A stretch of 8,427 nt of DNA from Methylococcales bacterium. Lineage in GTDB: Bacteria; Pseudomonadota; Gammaproteobacteria; Methylococcales; Methylomonadaceae. Below the pieces are notes generated by a model. The model did not search any database. It saw only the letters and a list, made by a program, of their open reading frames with translations, and was not told the origin of the DNA. Position numbers and translations under genes: made by a program. Shown piece by piece: positions 1 through 6,692 of this stretch; position 1 is the stretch's first letter, and each line of letters starts with the position of its first letter. The stretch is from assembly GCA_023134955.1 (NCBI GenBank), contig JAGLUC010000006.1:1-8427 (forward strand), written 5' to 3'.

Positions 1-1
1 G

Positions 2-55
2 TTGGATGTTGAAAGGCAGGGCGCTTTGAAGTTATTAAAAGGATTGTTGGGGTGA
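2..55 (+). CDS. hsdM: Type I modification methyltransferase HsdM, C-terminal end only (probable)
   Basis: Seen: an open frame entering from the left edge encodes LDVERQGALKLLKGLLG and ends in TGA at 53-55. That stop overlaps the GTG start of hsdS at 52 in a GTGA arrangement, the classic sign of translational coupling. Known: in type I restriction loci hsdM normally lies directly upstream of hsdS and often overlaps it. HsdM transfers a methyl group from S-adenosylmethionine to adenine at the site chosen by HsdS. Inferred: the 17 visible residues carry no catalytic motif (the NPPF-type motif would lie far upstream), so the assignment rests on gene order and a tail resembling HsdM C-termini. The gene is cut by the window edge and is not itself truncated as far as can be seen. 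Confidence 0.7.
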   Translation: MDVERQGALKLLKGLLG

Positions 56-1239
56 ATTTATCTCAAATGACAGTTCCTTTAAGTGATTGCATATCACTTT
101 ACGGTGGAGGTACTCCATCAAAAGATAATCCCGAATATTGGAATGGAACTATACCTTGGGCATCAGTAAAAGATTTAAAGGCAGCAAAACTAAATGATAC
201 TCAGGATTCTATTTCTGAATTAGGACTGAATAATAGTTCAAGTAAAATGGTAAAAGCTGGTTCTATAATAATTGCAACAAGAATGGCTGTTGGTCGAGTT
301 GCCATTGCTGGTGTGGATGTAGCAATTAATCAAGATTTAAAAGCTATCAACTGCTCAGAAAATGTAGATGTTAAATATTTATTTTATTTTTTATTTTCAC
401 AAGAGCAAAACTTTAATAACGTTGCCTCAGGTGCAACAGTTAAAGGAATAAAAATAAATCATATCTTGGATATGAAGATCCCTCTACCACCCCTAACAGA
501 ACAAAAAAAGATTGCAGAAATTTTAGATGTGGCGGATAGCCTAAGACAAAAAGACCAGCAACTGATCGAACATTACACCGCCCTCAGTCAATCACTCTTT
601 TTGGAAATGTTTGGTGATCCTTTTACTAATCAACATGGTTTTGAAATAGGGACAATTCGTGATTTATTAGAAACAGCAAAGTATGGAACAAGTGCAAAAG
701 CACAAGAAGCTGGTGAATATCCATACTTGCGAATGAATAATATAACTTATGGTGGAGACATGGATTTCACTTCATTGAAATATATAAGTTTAGAGGAAAA
801 AGATAAACCGAAGTATTTAGTTAGGAAAGGAGATATCCTATTCAATCGGACGAACAGCAGGGAGCTGGTTGGGAAGACAGGCCTTTATAACGAAAATAAG
901 GAAATGGTAATTGCTGGTTATTTAATTCGATTGAGAACAAATGCTAAAGCAAATCCTTATTTTATCTGGGCATATCTGAATTCAAAACATGGAAAAATAG
1001 TGTTAAACCATATGTGTAAAAGTATTGTTGGTATGGCAAATATTAATGCACAGGAATTGCAAAATATAAAAATAGTTTTACCACCAGTTGCTAGCCAAAA
1101 TAAATTTGCCGAACGTATCAAAGCCATCGAAAAACAAAAACAACAAGTTAAAGTAAGTTTAAAAAAATCCGAAGCCTTATTTAATAGTTTGTTGCAACGC
1201 GCTTTTAAAGGCGAGCTCACGGAAAGTAAAGCGGCATAA
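52..1239 (+). CDS. hsdS: Type I restriction-modification specificity subunit HsdS
   Basis: This is the DNA-recognition subunit that directs HsdM methylation and HsdR cleavage to a bipartite target. The 395 residues show the usual two-repeat architecture. Target-recognition domain 1 is about residues 1-143 and begins with the typical GGGTPSKDNPEYW and IPW signature. The central conserved helix is about 144-200 (LPPLTEQKKIAEILD). Target-recognition domain 2 is about 200-342 and contains KGDILFNRTNSRELVGKTG. The distal conserved helix is about 343-395 (LPPVASQNKFAERI to LLQRAFKGEL). The two helical regions are related to each other, as expected for the pseudo-symmetric fold. The GTG start is preferred because it overlaps the upstream TGA and is preceded by AAAAGGA at 37-43, eight bases away. 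Length is normal for the family. The DNA target cannot be predicted by eye. No long repeats that would drive phase variation are visible in the gene. Confidence 0.95.
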   Translation: MNLSQMTVPLSDCISLYGGGTPSKDNPEYWNGTIPWASVKDLKAAKLNDTQDSISELGLNNSSSKMVKAGSIIIATRMAVGRVAIAGVDVAINQDLKAINCSENVDVKYLFYFLFSQEQNFNNVASGATVKGIKINHILDMKIPLPPLTEQKKIAEILDVADSLRQKDQQLIEHYTALSQSLFLEMFGDPFTNQHGFEIGTIRDLLETAKYGTSAKAQEAGEYPYLRMNNITYGGDMDFTSLKYISLEEKDKPKYLVRKGDILFNRTNSRELVGKTGLYNENKEMVIAGYLIRLRTNAKANPYFIWAYLNSKHGKIVLNHMCKSIVGMANINAQELQNIKIVLPPVASQNKFAERIKAIEKQKQQVKVSLKKSEALFNSLLQRAFKGELTESKAA

Positions 1240-1275
1240 CCATGATGAACCTCAGCAATAACAAGGATAGCCTCT

Positions 1276-1428
1276 ATGAGTGAAGATAAAGACATCATTA
1301 TTTATCAAGCAGAGAATGGCGCGATTGAGTTCAAGGCCGATGAGGCTTCAGCTGTCCGGAATTTCCGGATAGCTCAAAAAGAGGATGGAGTAATAGCTTC
1401 TGGCAAGAATAGGGTGAGGCTTGTATGA
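1276..1428 (+). pseudogene. Broken RhuM-family fragment, 50 codons, directly before the intact rhuM-fic gene
   Basis: Seen: an ATG with a good ribosome binding site (AAGGA at 1263-1267, spacer 8) opens a 50-codon frame. Its first 22 residues, MSEDKDIIIYQAENGAIEFK and two more, match the N-terminus of the intact RhuM-Fic protein that follows (MSDDKKIIIYQAENGSIELK). By eye, 53 of the first 66 bases agree, with many differences at third codon positions. After that the frame reads SAVRNFRIAQKEDG and VIASGKNRVRLV. These resemble two later RhuM segments, the STCKESLQVQTEG part at residues 63-75 and the MIAVGYRVNS part at 91-100, with the stretches between missing. The stop overlaps the next start as ATGA. 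Inference: this is a diverged second rhuM gene reduced by internal deletions. Less likely, it is a short expressed leader or antitoxin that couples translation to the downstream gene. Confidence 0.6.
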
Positions 1429-2408
1429 GTGACGATAAAAAAATCATTATTTATCAAGCTGAAAATGGGTCGATTGAGCTTAAAGGTGACGTCACTAATG
1501 ACACCATTTGGGCTAATCAAAAAGAAATTGCTCAAATCTTTGATGTCACATCCCAGAATATAACGATTCACCTCAAACAGCTGTTTAAAGAGGGCGAGCT
1601 TGATGAGAATTCAACCTGTAAAGAATCCTTACAAGTTCAAACAGAGGGGAAACGAAAAGTTACCCGTAAAATAAAGACATATAACCTTGATGTGATGATT
1701 GCCGTTGGTTATCGCGTTAATTCAGTACTGGGCACAAAATTCAGAAAATGGGCAACTCAAACCCTTAAGCAGCATATTACTCAGGGCTACACCATTAACC
1801 CATCCCGCATCGAAAAAAATCTTAATACATTTTTACATGCCGTTGATGAAGTGAAAGCCTTAGCTAAAAATAATCAACAATTACACACGGATGACGTGTT
1901 GGCACTGGTTACTGCCTTTGCTCACACTTGGTTTTCACTTGAGTCATATGATGAAGACAAATTGCCCTTGCAGGGTAAAAACCATCAGGTGATTACACTA
2001 GAGGCGGATGAGCTTTATCAGGCTGTCGCCATATTAAAGCAAAACTTACTCGAAAAGAAACAAGCAACCGCATTGTTCGCTCAGGAAAAAAACCAGGACA
2101 GTTTGGCGGGTATTTTGGGTAATGTTTATCAGTCTGCTTTTGGTGAAGATATGTATCCAACTTTGGAAGAAAAGGCGGCAAATTTACTCTATTTCATTAT
2201 CAAAAATCATCCTTTTAACGATGGTAATAAACGCACAGCTGCATTTGCCTTTATCTGGTTTTTACAAAAAGCGGGGATTAATTTTGAAGGTAAGTTAACA
2301 CCTGAAGCGCTCACATCAATCACTTTGCTAATTGCAGAAAGTAAAGCAGATAATAAAGACCGTATGGTTGGCTTGGTGATCTTATTATTAACAGGCAAGT
2401 CGGAATGA
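1425..2408 (+). CDS. RhuM-family protein with C-terminal Fic/Doc domain
   Basis: The 327-residue protein has two parts. Residues about 1-150 match the RhuM (virulence RhuM) family, including a helix-turn-helix-like stretch near 28-60 (ANQKEIAQIFDVTSQNIT) and the family signature NLDVMIAVGYRVNS at about 87-100, followed by FRKWATQTLKQHI. Residues about 190-327 form a Fic/Doc domain whose active-site motif HPFNDGNKR spans 262-270. His262 is the expected catalytic residue. The lysine at 269, where AMP-transferring Fic proteins have glycine, is the form seen in phage P1 Doc, which phosphorylates EF-Tu. A Doc-like phosphotransfer activity is therefore inferred, but the substrate is unknown. No convincing (S/T)xxxE(G/N) inhibitory helix or separate antitoxin is visible. 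The gene lies between hsdS and hsdR on the same strand, so it probably belongs to the operon. The start overlaps the upstream fragment's stop (ATGA), with GTGAGG just ahead of it. Confidence 0.92.
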   Translation: MSDDKKIIIYQAENGSIELKGDVTNDTIWANQKEIAQIFDVTSQNITIHLKQLFKEGELDENSTCKESLQVQTEGKRKVTRKIKTYNLDVMIAVGYRVNSVLGTKFRKWATQTLKQHITQGYTINPSRIEKNLNTFLHAVDEVKALAKNNQQLHTDDVLALVTAFAHTWFSLESYDEDKLPLQGKNHQVITLEADELYQAVAILKQNLLEKKQATALFAQEKNQDSLAGILGNVYQSAFGEDMYPTLEEKAANLLYFIIKNHPFNDGNKRTAAFAFIWFLQKAGINFEGKLTPEALTSITLLIAESKADNKDRMVGLVILLLTGKSE

Positions 2409-2423
2409 GTGTCGTAATTATTT

Positions 2424-2449
2424 TAATTATGGCGAATTTGCCACAATTA
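2424..2449. promoter_or_regulatory. Dyad in the AT-rich gap before hsdR
   Basis: The 85-base gap 2409-2493 between rhuM-fic and hsdR is very AT-rich. It holds an imperfect inverted repeat: arms of 10 bases with one mismatch (TAATTATGGC and GCCACAATTA) around a six-base loop GAATTT, starting 15 bases after the stop codon. No run of T follows closely enough to make a strong intrinsic terminator. It may be an operator, a weak attenuator or an mRNA stem. TATAAA and TAAAAT boxes lie downstream (2459-2481) and could serve as -10 elements for a separate hsdR promoter, but no good -35 partner was found at the right spacing. The hsdR start itself has only a poor Shine-Dalgarno (AGTGG at 2486-2490). 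Confidence 0.35.
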
Positions 2450-2493
2450 TATTTTAAATAAAATTGTTTATAAATTATAAAAACTAGTGGCTT

Positions 2494-5400
2494 ATGAGTA
2501 ATTTTACTTTTATTAAAACAGATTTTCCTGATTTATTTTCTGATGCTCAAGAGGCAGAACAACTTACGTTCGTATCCCCCAAAGCCGCTGCTATTTTCTG
2601 TCGTAGTACCTTAGAAAATGCGATTAACTGGTTATATGAAAATGACACCAAGTTAACTCGCCCATGGCGTACTGATTTAAGTACTTTAATGCATGAGCAT
2701 GAGTTTCGTTCACTGTTTAATCAAACATTATTTGGGGAGTTAAATTTAGTACGCAAAACAGGCAACCTTGCTGCGCATGGTAATAAAGTTAGCCAACAAG
2801 ATGCGTTAGCTTCATTAAAATATCTGTTTCGCTTTATGCGCCACTTGGCAATTTATTACGGCAAAAATTCACCTGAACCTCAGGTGTTTGATGAAAAGTT
2901 AATTCCTTTACCTGAAAGCGCTTCAACACAACAAACATCCACTTTAGAGGGTGTAAGTGCTGAAGATATTAAAGCCTTAATTGAAAAGTTGGCATCTAAA
3001 AATAAAGAGTCACGTCTAGCAGAGCAACAAGTACTCGAACAAGCCAAAGAAAATGAAAAGCTAAAAGCACAAATTGAACAGCAACAATCTGAACTTACCG
3101 CACGTAAAAAAGAACGTGAAAAGGCTGTTGATATTGATACGGCTGTACCTTTAGAAGTTTCCGAAGCAGAAACCCGCCGTCGCTATATTGATCTCTCTTT
3201 AAGGGAAGCCGGTTGGAATGAGTTACGTGAAGGTCGAGAATTAGAATATGAAGTAACAGGTATGCCGGTTAGCACTAATCGCAGTGGCATTGGTTATGTT
3301 GATTATGTGTTATGGGGTGATGATGGTTTGCCATTGGCAGTGGTTGAAGCGAAAAAGACCATGGCTGATCCCCGTAAGGGAAAGCATCAAGCCGAATTAT
3401 ATGCCGACTGTTTAGAAGCCATGCATGGTCAACGCCCGATTATTTTTTATAGCAACGGTTTTGAAACCTATTTATGGGATGATCAATTTTATCCTGAACG
3501 TGAAGTACAAGGTTTTTATAGTAAAGATGAATGTCAGCTATTAATTGATCGACGTAACAGTCGTTCTGATTTACGAGAGTTTAAAGTTAACCGTGAGATA
3601 GCAGGGCGACCATACCAATTAGAAGCCATTACTCGAATAGCAGAGAATACGGTTACACAAAATCAGCAAGGCCTATTACGAGGTCGCGCCCGACAGAGCT
3701 TACTGGTTATGGCAACAGGCAGTGGTAAAACACGAACTGCGGCAGCCATAGTGGATATGTTCAGTAAATGTAATTGGGTGAAGCGTGTTTTATTTTTAGC
3801 TGATCGTAATGCTTTAGTCTCACAAGCCAAAGATGCATTTAATGAACATCTACCTAATCTATCAGCAATAGACTTAACTAAAGAAAAAGAAGATAACGGA
3901 ACGCGCCTGGTTTTTTCAACTTATCCCACCATAATGAATAAAATTGATGGCGTAAGAAATGGTGACTCAGAGCAGGAACGTTTCTATGGTATAGGCCACT
4001 TTGATTTAATTATTATTGATGAAGCACATCGTTCGGTTTATCAAAAATACAGAGCCATTTTTGAATATTTTGATGCAATGTTAGTGGGCTTAACGGCAAC
4101 ACCGAAAAAAGAAGTCGATCACAATACCTATGGTTTATTCGGTATTGAAGACGATAACCCCACCTTTGCTTATGAACTCGATGCAGCGGTTAATGAAGGA
4201 CACCTAGTACCACCTAAATCGATGTCTATCCCGCTTAAATTTGTGCGTGAAGGCGTAAAGTACGAAGACTTATCCAAAAAAGAACAAGAAGAATATGAAG
4301 AAAAGTTTGGTGATCCTACTATAGGCGAAGCGCCAGATGAAATTTCGAGCACAGCAATTAATAAATGGTTATTTAATACCGACACAGTCGACAAGGTGCT
4401 TGAGCAGTTAATGACGGAAGGCATTAAAGTACAAGGTGGCGACAAGTTAGGTAAAACCATTATCTTTGCCAAGAATCACGATCATGCCGTTTTTATCGAA
4501 GAACGATTTAATAAAAACTACCCTGAATATTCAGGTAAGTTTTTACGCGTTATTGATAACTATGAAACCAAAGCGCAAGACTTACTAGAAATTTTTGTCG
4601 ACAAGCATGAAGAACGTGATCCGCAAATTGCTGTTTCGGTTGATATGATGGATACGGGTGTTGATGCTCCTCGAGTAGTTAACTTAGTATTCTTCAAACA
4701 AGTAAAATCATCCACTAAGTTTTGGCAAATGATTGGCCGTGGTACGCGTCTATGTCCTGATATATTTGGCATTGGGAAAGATAAAGAATATTTTCAGATT
4801 TTTGATTATTGTGAAAACTTTGAGTTTTTTGACATTAATCCTGATGGTATTGAAGCCAAGTTAATTAAAAGCCTAACGCAACAAGTGTTTGAAGCGAAAT
4901 TAGAAGTGGCGTTATTAATTAGAGGGAAGTTAGAGAGTTCAGATGAAGAGCGTAACTTAGCAAGTAGTTATATTAAAGAACTCAATAAATTAGTTGCTCA
5001 GTTAGACAGAGAACGATTTGTTGTTAAAGCAAAATTGCGTACTGTTGTTGAATATAGCAACAAGACACGATGGGGGAATCTCTCGCAAGGAGATATGTTA
5101 GATATTAATACGCATGTATCTTCATTAATATTACCTGATAAAGCTGATGATGAGCTGGCAAGACGATTTGATGTTCTCATCTTAAATTATCAAATAGGCT
5201 TGTTGTCAGGCGCATACAGCACAACGCGTTATTTGAATAAAATAAACGCCATCGCCAAAGCCTTGCTCAAGAAACAAAATATCCCTGCTGTAGCCCTACA
5301 AGTGCCTTTGTTAAATAAATTACAAACGGAAGACTTTTGGAAAGCAATCAATACAAACCGATTAGATGAAGTACGATTAGGCTTACGTGATTTAATCCAA

Positions 5401-5985
5401 TACTTGGATAAAGACAAAATAGAAAATGTTATCACGACATTTGAAGATAAGTTAGATAAGTCAGGTATTAAAGAACGTGATGTCATTCCTTCATATGGTC
5501 AACTACAAAGCTACAAAGATCGAGTTGAATCTTATGTTCGCCAGCACAGCGATCATCTAGTAATTAATAAACTTAAAACAAACAAACCGATCACTGAATC
5601 AGAATTAACTGAACTCGAACGCATATTATTTGATGGTTCAGTCGTAGGCACAAAACAAGAATATATCGACAGCTATGGCGATAAGCCCCTGGGTGAGTTT
5701 GTTCGAAGCATAGTAGGTTTAGATATATCCGCTGCTCAAGACGCTTTCGCAGAGTTTATTCAAGCCGGAAACTTAAGCGCAAACCAAATGACCTTTATCA
5801 ATACCATTATCACGTATCTAACCAAGAACGGCATTATTGATAAAACAATGTTATTTGAATCACCCTTTACCAATATTCATGATCAAGGTTTGTTGGGGGT
5901 ATTTGATGATGCAGAAGCAACTAAAGTTATTAGGCTAATTGATAAGGTCAATGATAATGCTTTGGTTCATGGGATGACTGCGTAG
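2494..5985 (+). CDS. hsdR: Type I restriction enzyme endonuclease/translocase subunit HsdR
   Basis: This subunit joins HsdM and HsdS to translocate DNA using ATP and cut unmodified DNA away from the recognition site. The 1163 residues are typical for the family. In order: a DUF4145-like helical domain at about 20-115 (SPKAAAIFCRSTLENAINWL, then RKTGNLAAHG); a charged coiled coil at about 155-212; a PD-(D/E)XK nuclease with Asp270 in GYVDYVLWG and Glu285-x-Lys287 in VVEAKK; then a superfamily 2 motor. Motor motifs are Walker A TGSGKT at 408-413, DEAH at 509-512, TAT at 534-536, MMDTGVDAP near 718-726 and QMIGRGTR at 745-752. The C-terminal helical region about 960-1150 resembles the EcoEI R-subunit C domain (EFVRSIVGLDISAAQDAFAE). 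All key catalytic residues are present, so the enzyme looks functional. Placing it downstream of the Fic gene and a gap may allow expression separate from that of the methyltransferase. Confidence 0.96.
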   Translation: MSNFTFIKTDFPDLFSDAQEAEQLTFVSPKAAAIFCRSTLENAINWLYENDTKLTRPWRTDLSTLMHEHEFRSLFNQTLFGELNLVRKTGNLAAHGNKVSQQDALASLKYLFRFMRHLAIYYGKNSPEPQVFDEKLIPLPESASTQQTSTLEGVSAEDIKALIEKLASKNKESRLAEQQVLEQAKENEKLKAQIEQQQSELTARKKEREKAVDIDTAVPLEVSEAETRRRYIDLSLREAGWNELREGRELEYEVTGMPVSTNRSGIGYVDYVLWGDDGLPLAVVEAKKTMADPRKGKHQAELYADCLEAMHGQRPIIFYSNGFETYLWDDQFYPEREVQGFYSKDECQLLIDRRNSRSDLREFKVNREIAGRPYQLEAITRIAENTVTQNQQGLLRGRARQSLLVMATGSGKTRTAAAIVDMFSKCNWVKRVLFLADRNALVSQAKDAFNEHLPNLSAIDLTKEKEDNGTRLVFSTYPTIMNKIDGVRNGDSEQERFYGIGHFDLIIIDEAHRSVYQKYRAIFEYFDAMLVGLTATPKKEVDHNTYGLFGIEDDNPTFAYELDAAVNEGHLVPPKSMSIPLKFVREGVKYEDLSKKEQEEYEEKFGDPTIGEAPDEISSTAINKWLFNTDTVDKVLEQLMTEGIKVQGGDKLGKTIIFAKNHDHAVFIEERFNKNYPEYSGKFLRVIDNYETKAQDLLEIFVDKHEERDPQIAVSVDMMDTGVDAPRVVNLVFFKQVKSSTKFWQMIGRGTRLCPDIFGIGKDKEYFQIFDYCENFEFFDINPDGIEAKLIKSLTQQVFEAKLEVALLIRGKLESSDEERNLASSYIKELNKLVAQLDRERFVVKAKLRTVVEYSNKTRWGNLSQGDMLDINTHVSSLILPDKADDELARRFDVLILNYQIGLLSGAYSTTRYLNKINAIAKALLKKQNIPAVALQVPLLNKLQTEDFWKAINTNRLDEVRLGLRDLIQYLDKDKIENVITTFEDKLDKSGIKERDVIPSYGQLQSYKDRVESYVRQHSDHLVINKLKTNKPITESELTELERILFDGSVVGTKQEYIDSYGDKPLGEFVRSIVGLDISAAQDAFAEFIQAGNLSANQMTFINTIITYLTKNGIIDKTMLFESPFTNIHDQGLLGVFDDAEATKVIRLIDKVNDNALVHGMTA

Positions 5986-5992
5986 ATATCAG

Positions 5993-6020
5993 AAGAAAAT
6001 GGTATCTGTCCCATTTTCTT
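5993..6020. terminator. Hairpin directly after hsdR, possible terminator or dispersed repeat element
   Basis: Perfect 10-base arms (AAGAAAATGG at 5993-6002 and CCATTTTCTT at 6011-6020) flank an eight-base loop TATCTGTC. The stem begins eight bases after the hsdR stop. The 3' arm is T-rich but is not followed by a clean U-tract, so intrinsic termination would be moderate. The A-rich and T-rich arms could act in either direction. The GGTATCTGTCCC core around the loop resembles hairpins that recur between genes in gammaproteobacteria, but this is recollection and not a checked match. Confidence 0.5.
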
Positions 6021-6062
6021 TCGTGGTGAACTAACAGATGGATGGTGAGAACATAACCTTGA

Positions 6063-6164
6063 TTTATAAGTGGTGAGAACTCTACCGAAGTATTGTTAGA
6101 AAAAATTAAGGTAGAACGCGAAGCAATGGAATTAACAAAGTCGAAGAAGAAATTTATTGCATGA
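6063..6164 (+). pseudogene. Remnant of an HsdS C-terminal tail
   Basis: Seen: between a TGA at 6060-6062 and a TGA at 6162-6164 an open frame reads FISGENSTEVLLEKIKVERE followed by AMELTKSKKKFIA. No start codon or ribosome binding site fits it; the only ATG (6126) would leave about a dozen codons. Known: many HsdS proteins end with an extension of the type (S/A)xxLLxxIxxE(R/K) followed by a lysine-rich tail. The intact HsdS of this locus has a different, shorter ending, so this is not a simple copy of it. Inference: the fragment is the 3' end of a second or ancestral hsdS that once lay after hsdR and lost its body by deletion. A chance open frame is the alternative, but the amphipathic ELL-K-K-E pattern and basic end argue against it. 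Confidence 0.5.
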
Positions 6165-6240
6165 GGTAACAAAAATAACATTATAACTTGAAAGGAATAG
6201 TCAGTGAATTTAGTAGGGATAAAAATAATAAGAGTCAAAG

Positions 6241-6246
6241 TATAAT
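6241..6246 (+). promoter_or_regulatory. Candidate -10 element (TATAAT) for the ASCH-helicase pair
   Basis: A perfect TATAAT lies 16 bases before the ATG at 6263 and 28 before the ATG at 6275. The hexamer 16-18 bases further upstream (around GGATAAAA) is a poor match to TTGACA, so the promoter is weak or activator-dependent if real. Transcription starting near 6253 would leave a workable leader only for the 6275 start. In such AT-rich DNA the box can also arise by chance. Confidence 0.3.
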
Positions 6247-6262
6247 AATAGGCAATAAAAAA

Positions 6263-6655
6263 ATGATAAGCAATATGAGTGGTTTGATTATCAAAGATCC
6301 ATACATTACCCGTATTCTGAATGGACAGAAAACGTGGGAAATGAGAAGCACGAAAACTTCAAAACAGGGATTAATTGCATTAATAAAAAAAGGCAGTGGC
6401 CAAATCTATGGTGTTGCTAATTTAGTTAGTGTGAATGGCCCCTTATCACGCGAAACCATGCTCAATAGTATTGAAAAACATACTATCGATAAGCCTAGAA
6501 TATATTCTGGTGAAGTCGACAAGTGGAAATATGCCTGGGTCTTACAAGACGCAAAGCAATTACCGACCCCTGTTCCATACCAACATAAGAACGGAGCTGT
6601 TATTTGGGTTAATTTGGATTTATCTATATCGAATGCTATTACTAAACAGTTATAA
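6263..6655 (+). CDS. ASCH-domain protein
   Basis: This small protein (130 residues from this start) matches the ASCH family, a PUA-like beta-barrel fold related to EVE/YTH-type readers and thought to bind RNA or modified nucleic acid. The family hallmark G-x-K-x-x-E-x-R is present as GQKTWEMR at residues 21-28, preceded by GLIIKDPYITRILN. A later conserved block, GVANLVSVNGPLS, fits the second half of the barrel. No membrane segment or signal peptide is seen. Start choice is uncertain. ATG at 6263 has a weak AGG 10 bases upstream. ATG at 6275 gives the compact family start MSGLIIK and suits the TATAAT box. A TTG at 6188 would add 25 poorly conserved residues and has no ribosome binding site. 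The next gene begins 37 bases downstream, suggesting co-transcription. Its actual ligand is unknown; a role in sensing modified nucleic acid is inference. Confidence 0.85.
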   Translation: MISNMSGLIIKDPYITRILNGQKTWEMRSTKTSKQGLIALIKKGSGQIYGVANLVSVNGPLSRETMLNSIEKHTIDKPRIYSGEVDKWKYAWVLQDAKQLPTPVPYQHKNGAVIWVNLDLSISNAITKQL

Positions 6656-6692
6656 ATCATTTAAAAAAACAATTATAAAATAAGAAGACATT

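Noticed and set aside
503..509. Runs of seven A in hsdS (also 1161-1167) as phase-variation tracts
   Set aside because: Seven-base A runs are common in DNA this AT-rich and are shorter than tracts usually involved in slippage switching; the frame is intact.
1242..1283. 13-codon frame MMNLSNNKDSLYE two bases after the hsdS stop
   Set aside because: It is very short, has no clear ribosome binding site of its own, and its last codons are just the ribosome binding site and start of the RhuM fragment in another frame.
957..1298. 113-residue minus-strand frame across the hsdS 3' end
   Set aside because: It is antisense to the conserved HsdS helix; its hydrophobic look comes from complementing lysine-rich codons.
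6188..6262. N-terminal extension of the ASCH protein from a TTG start
   Set aside because: The added 25 residues look unlike the family start, the TTG has no ribosome binding site at a suitable distance, and two in-frame ATG codons lie right before the domain.
6435..6683. 82-residue plus-strand frame overlapping the ASCH gene
   Set aside because: It is a shifted frame within a gene that has clear family motifs in its own frame.
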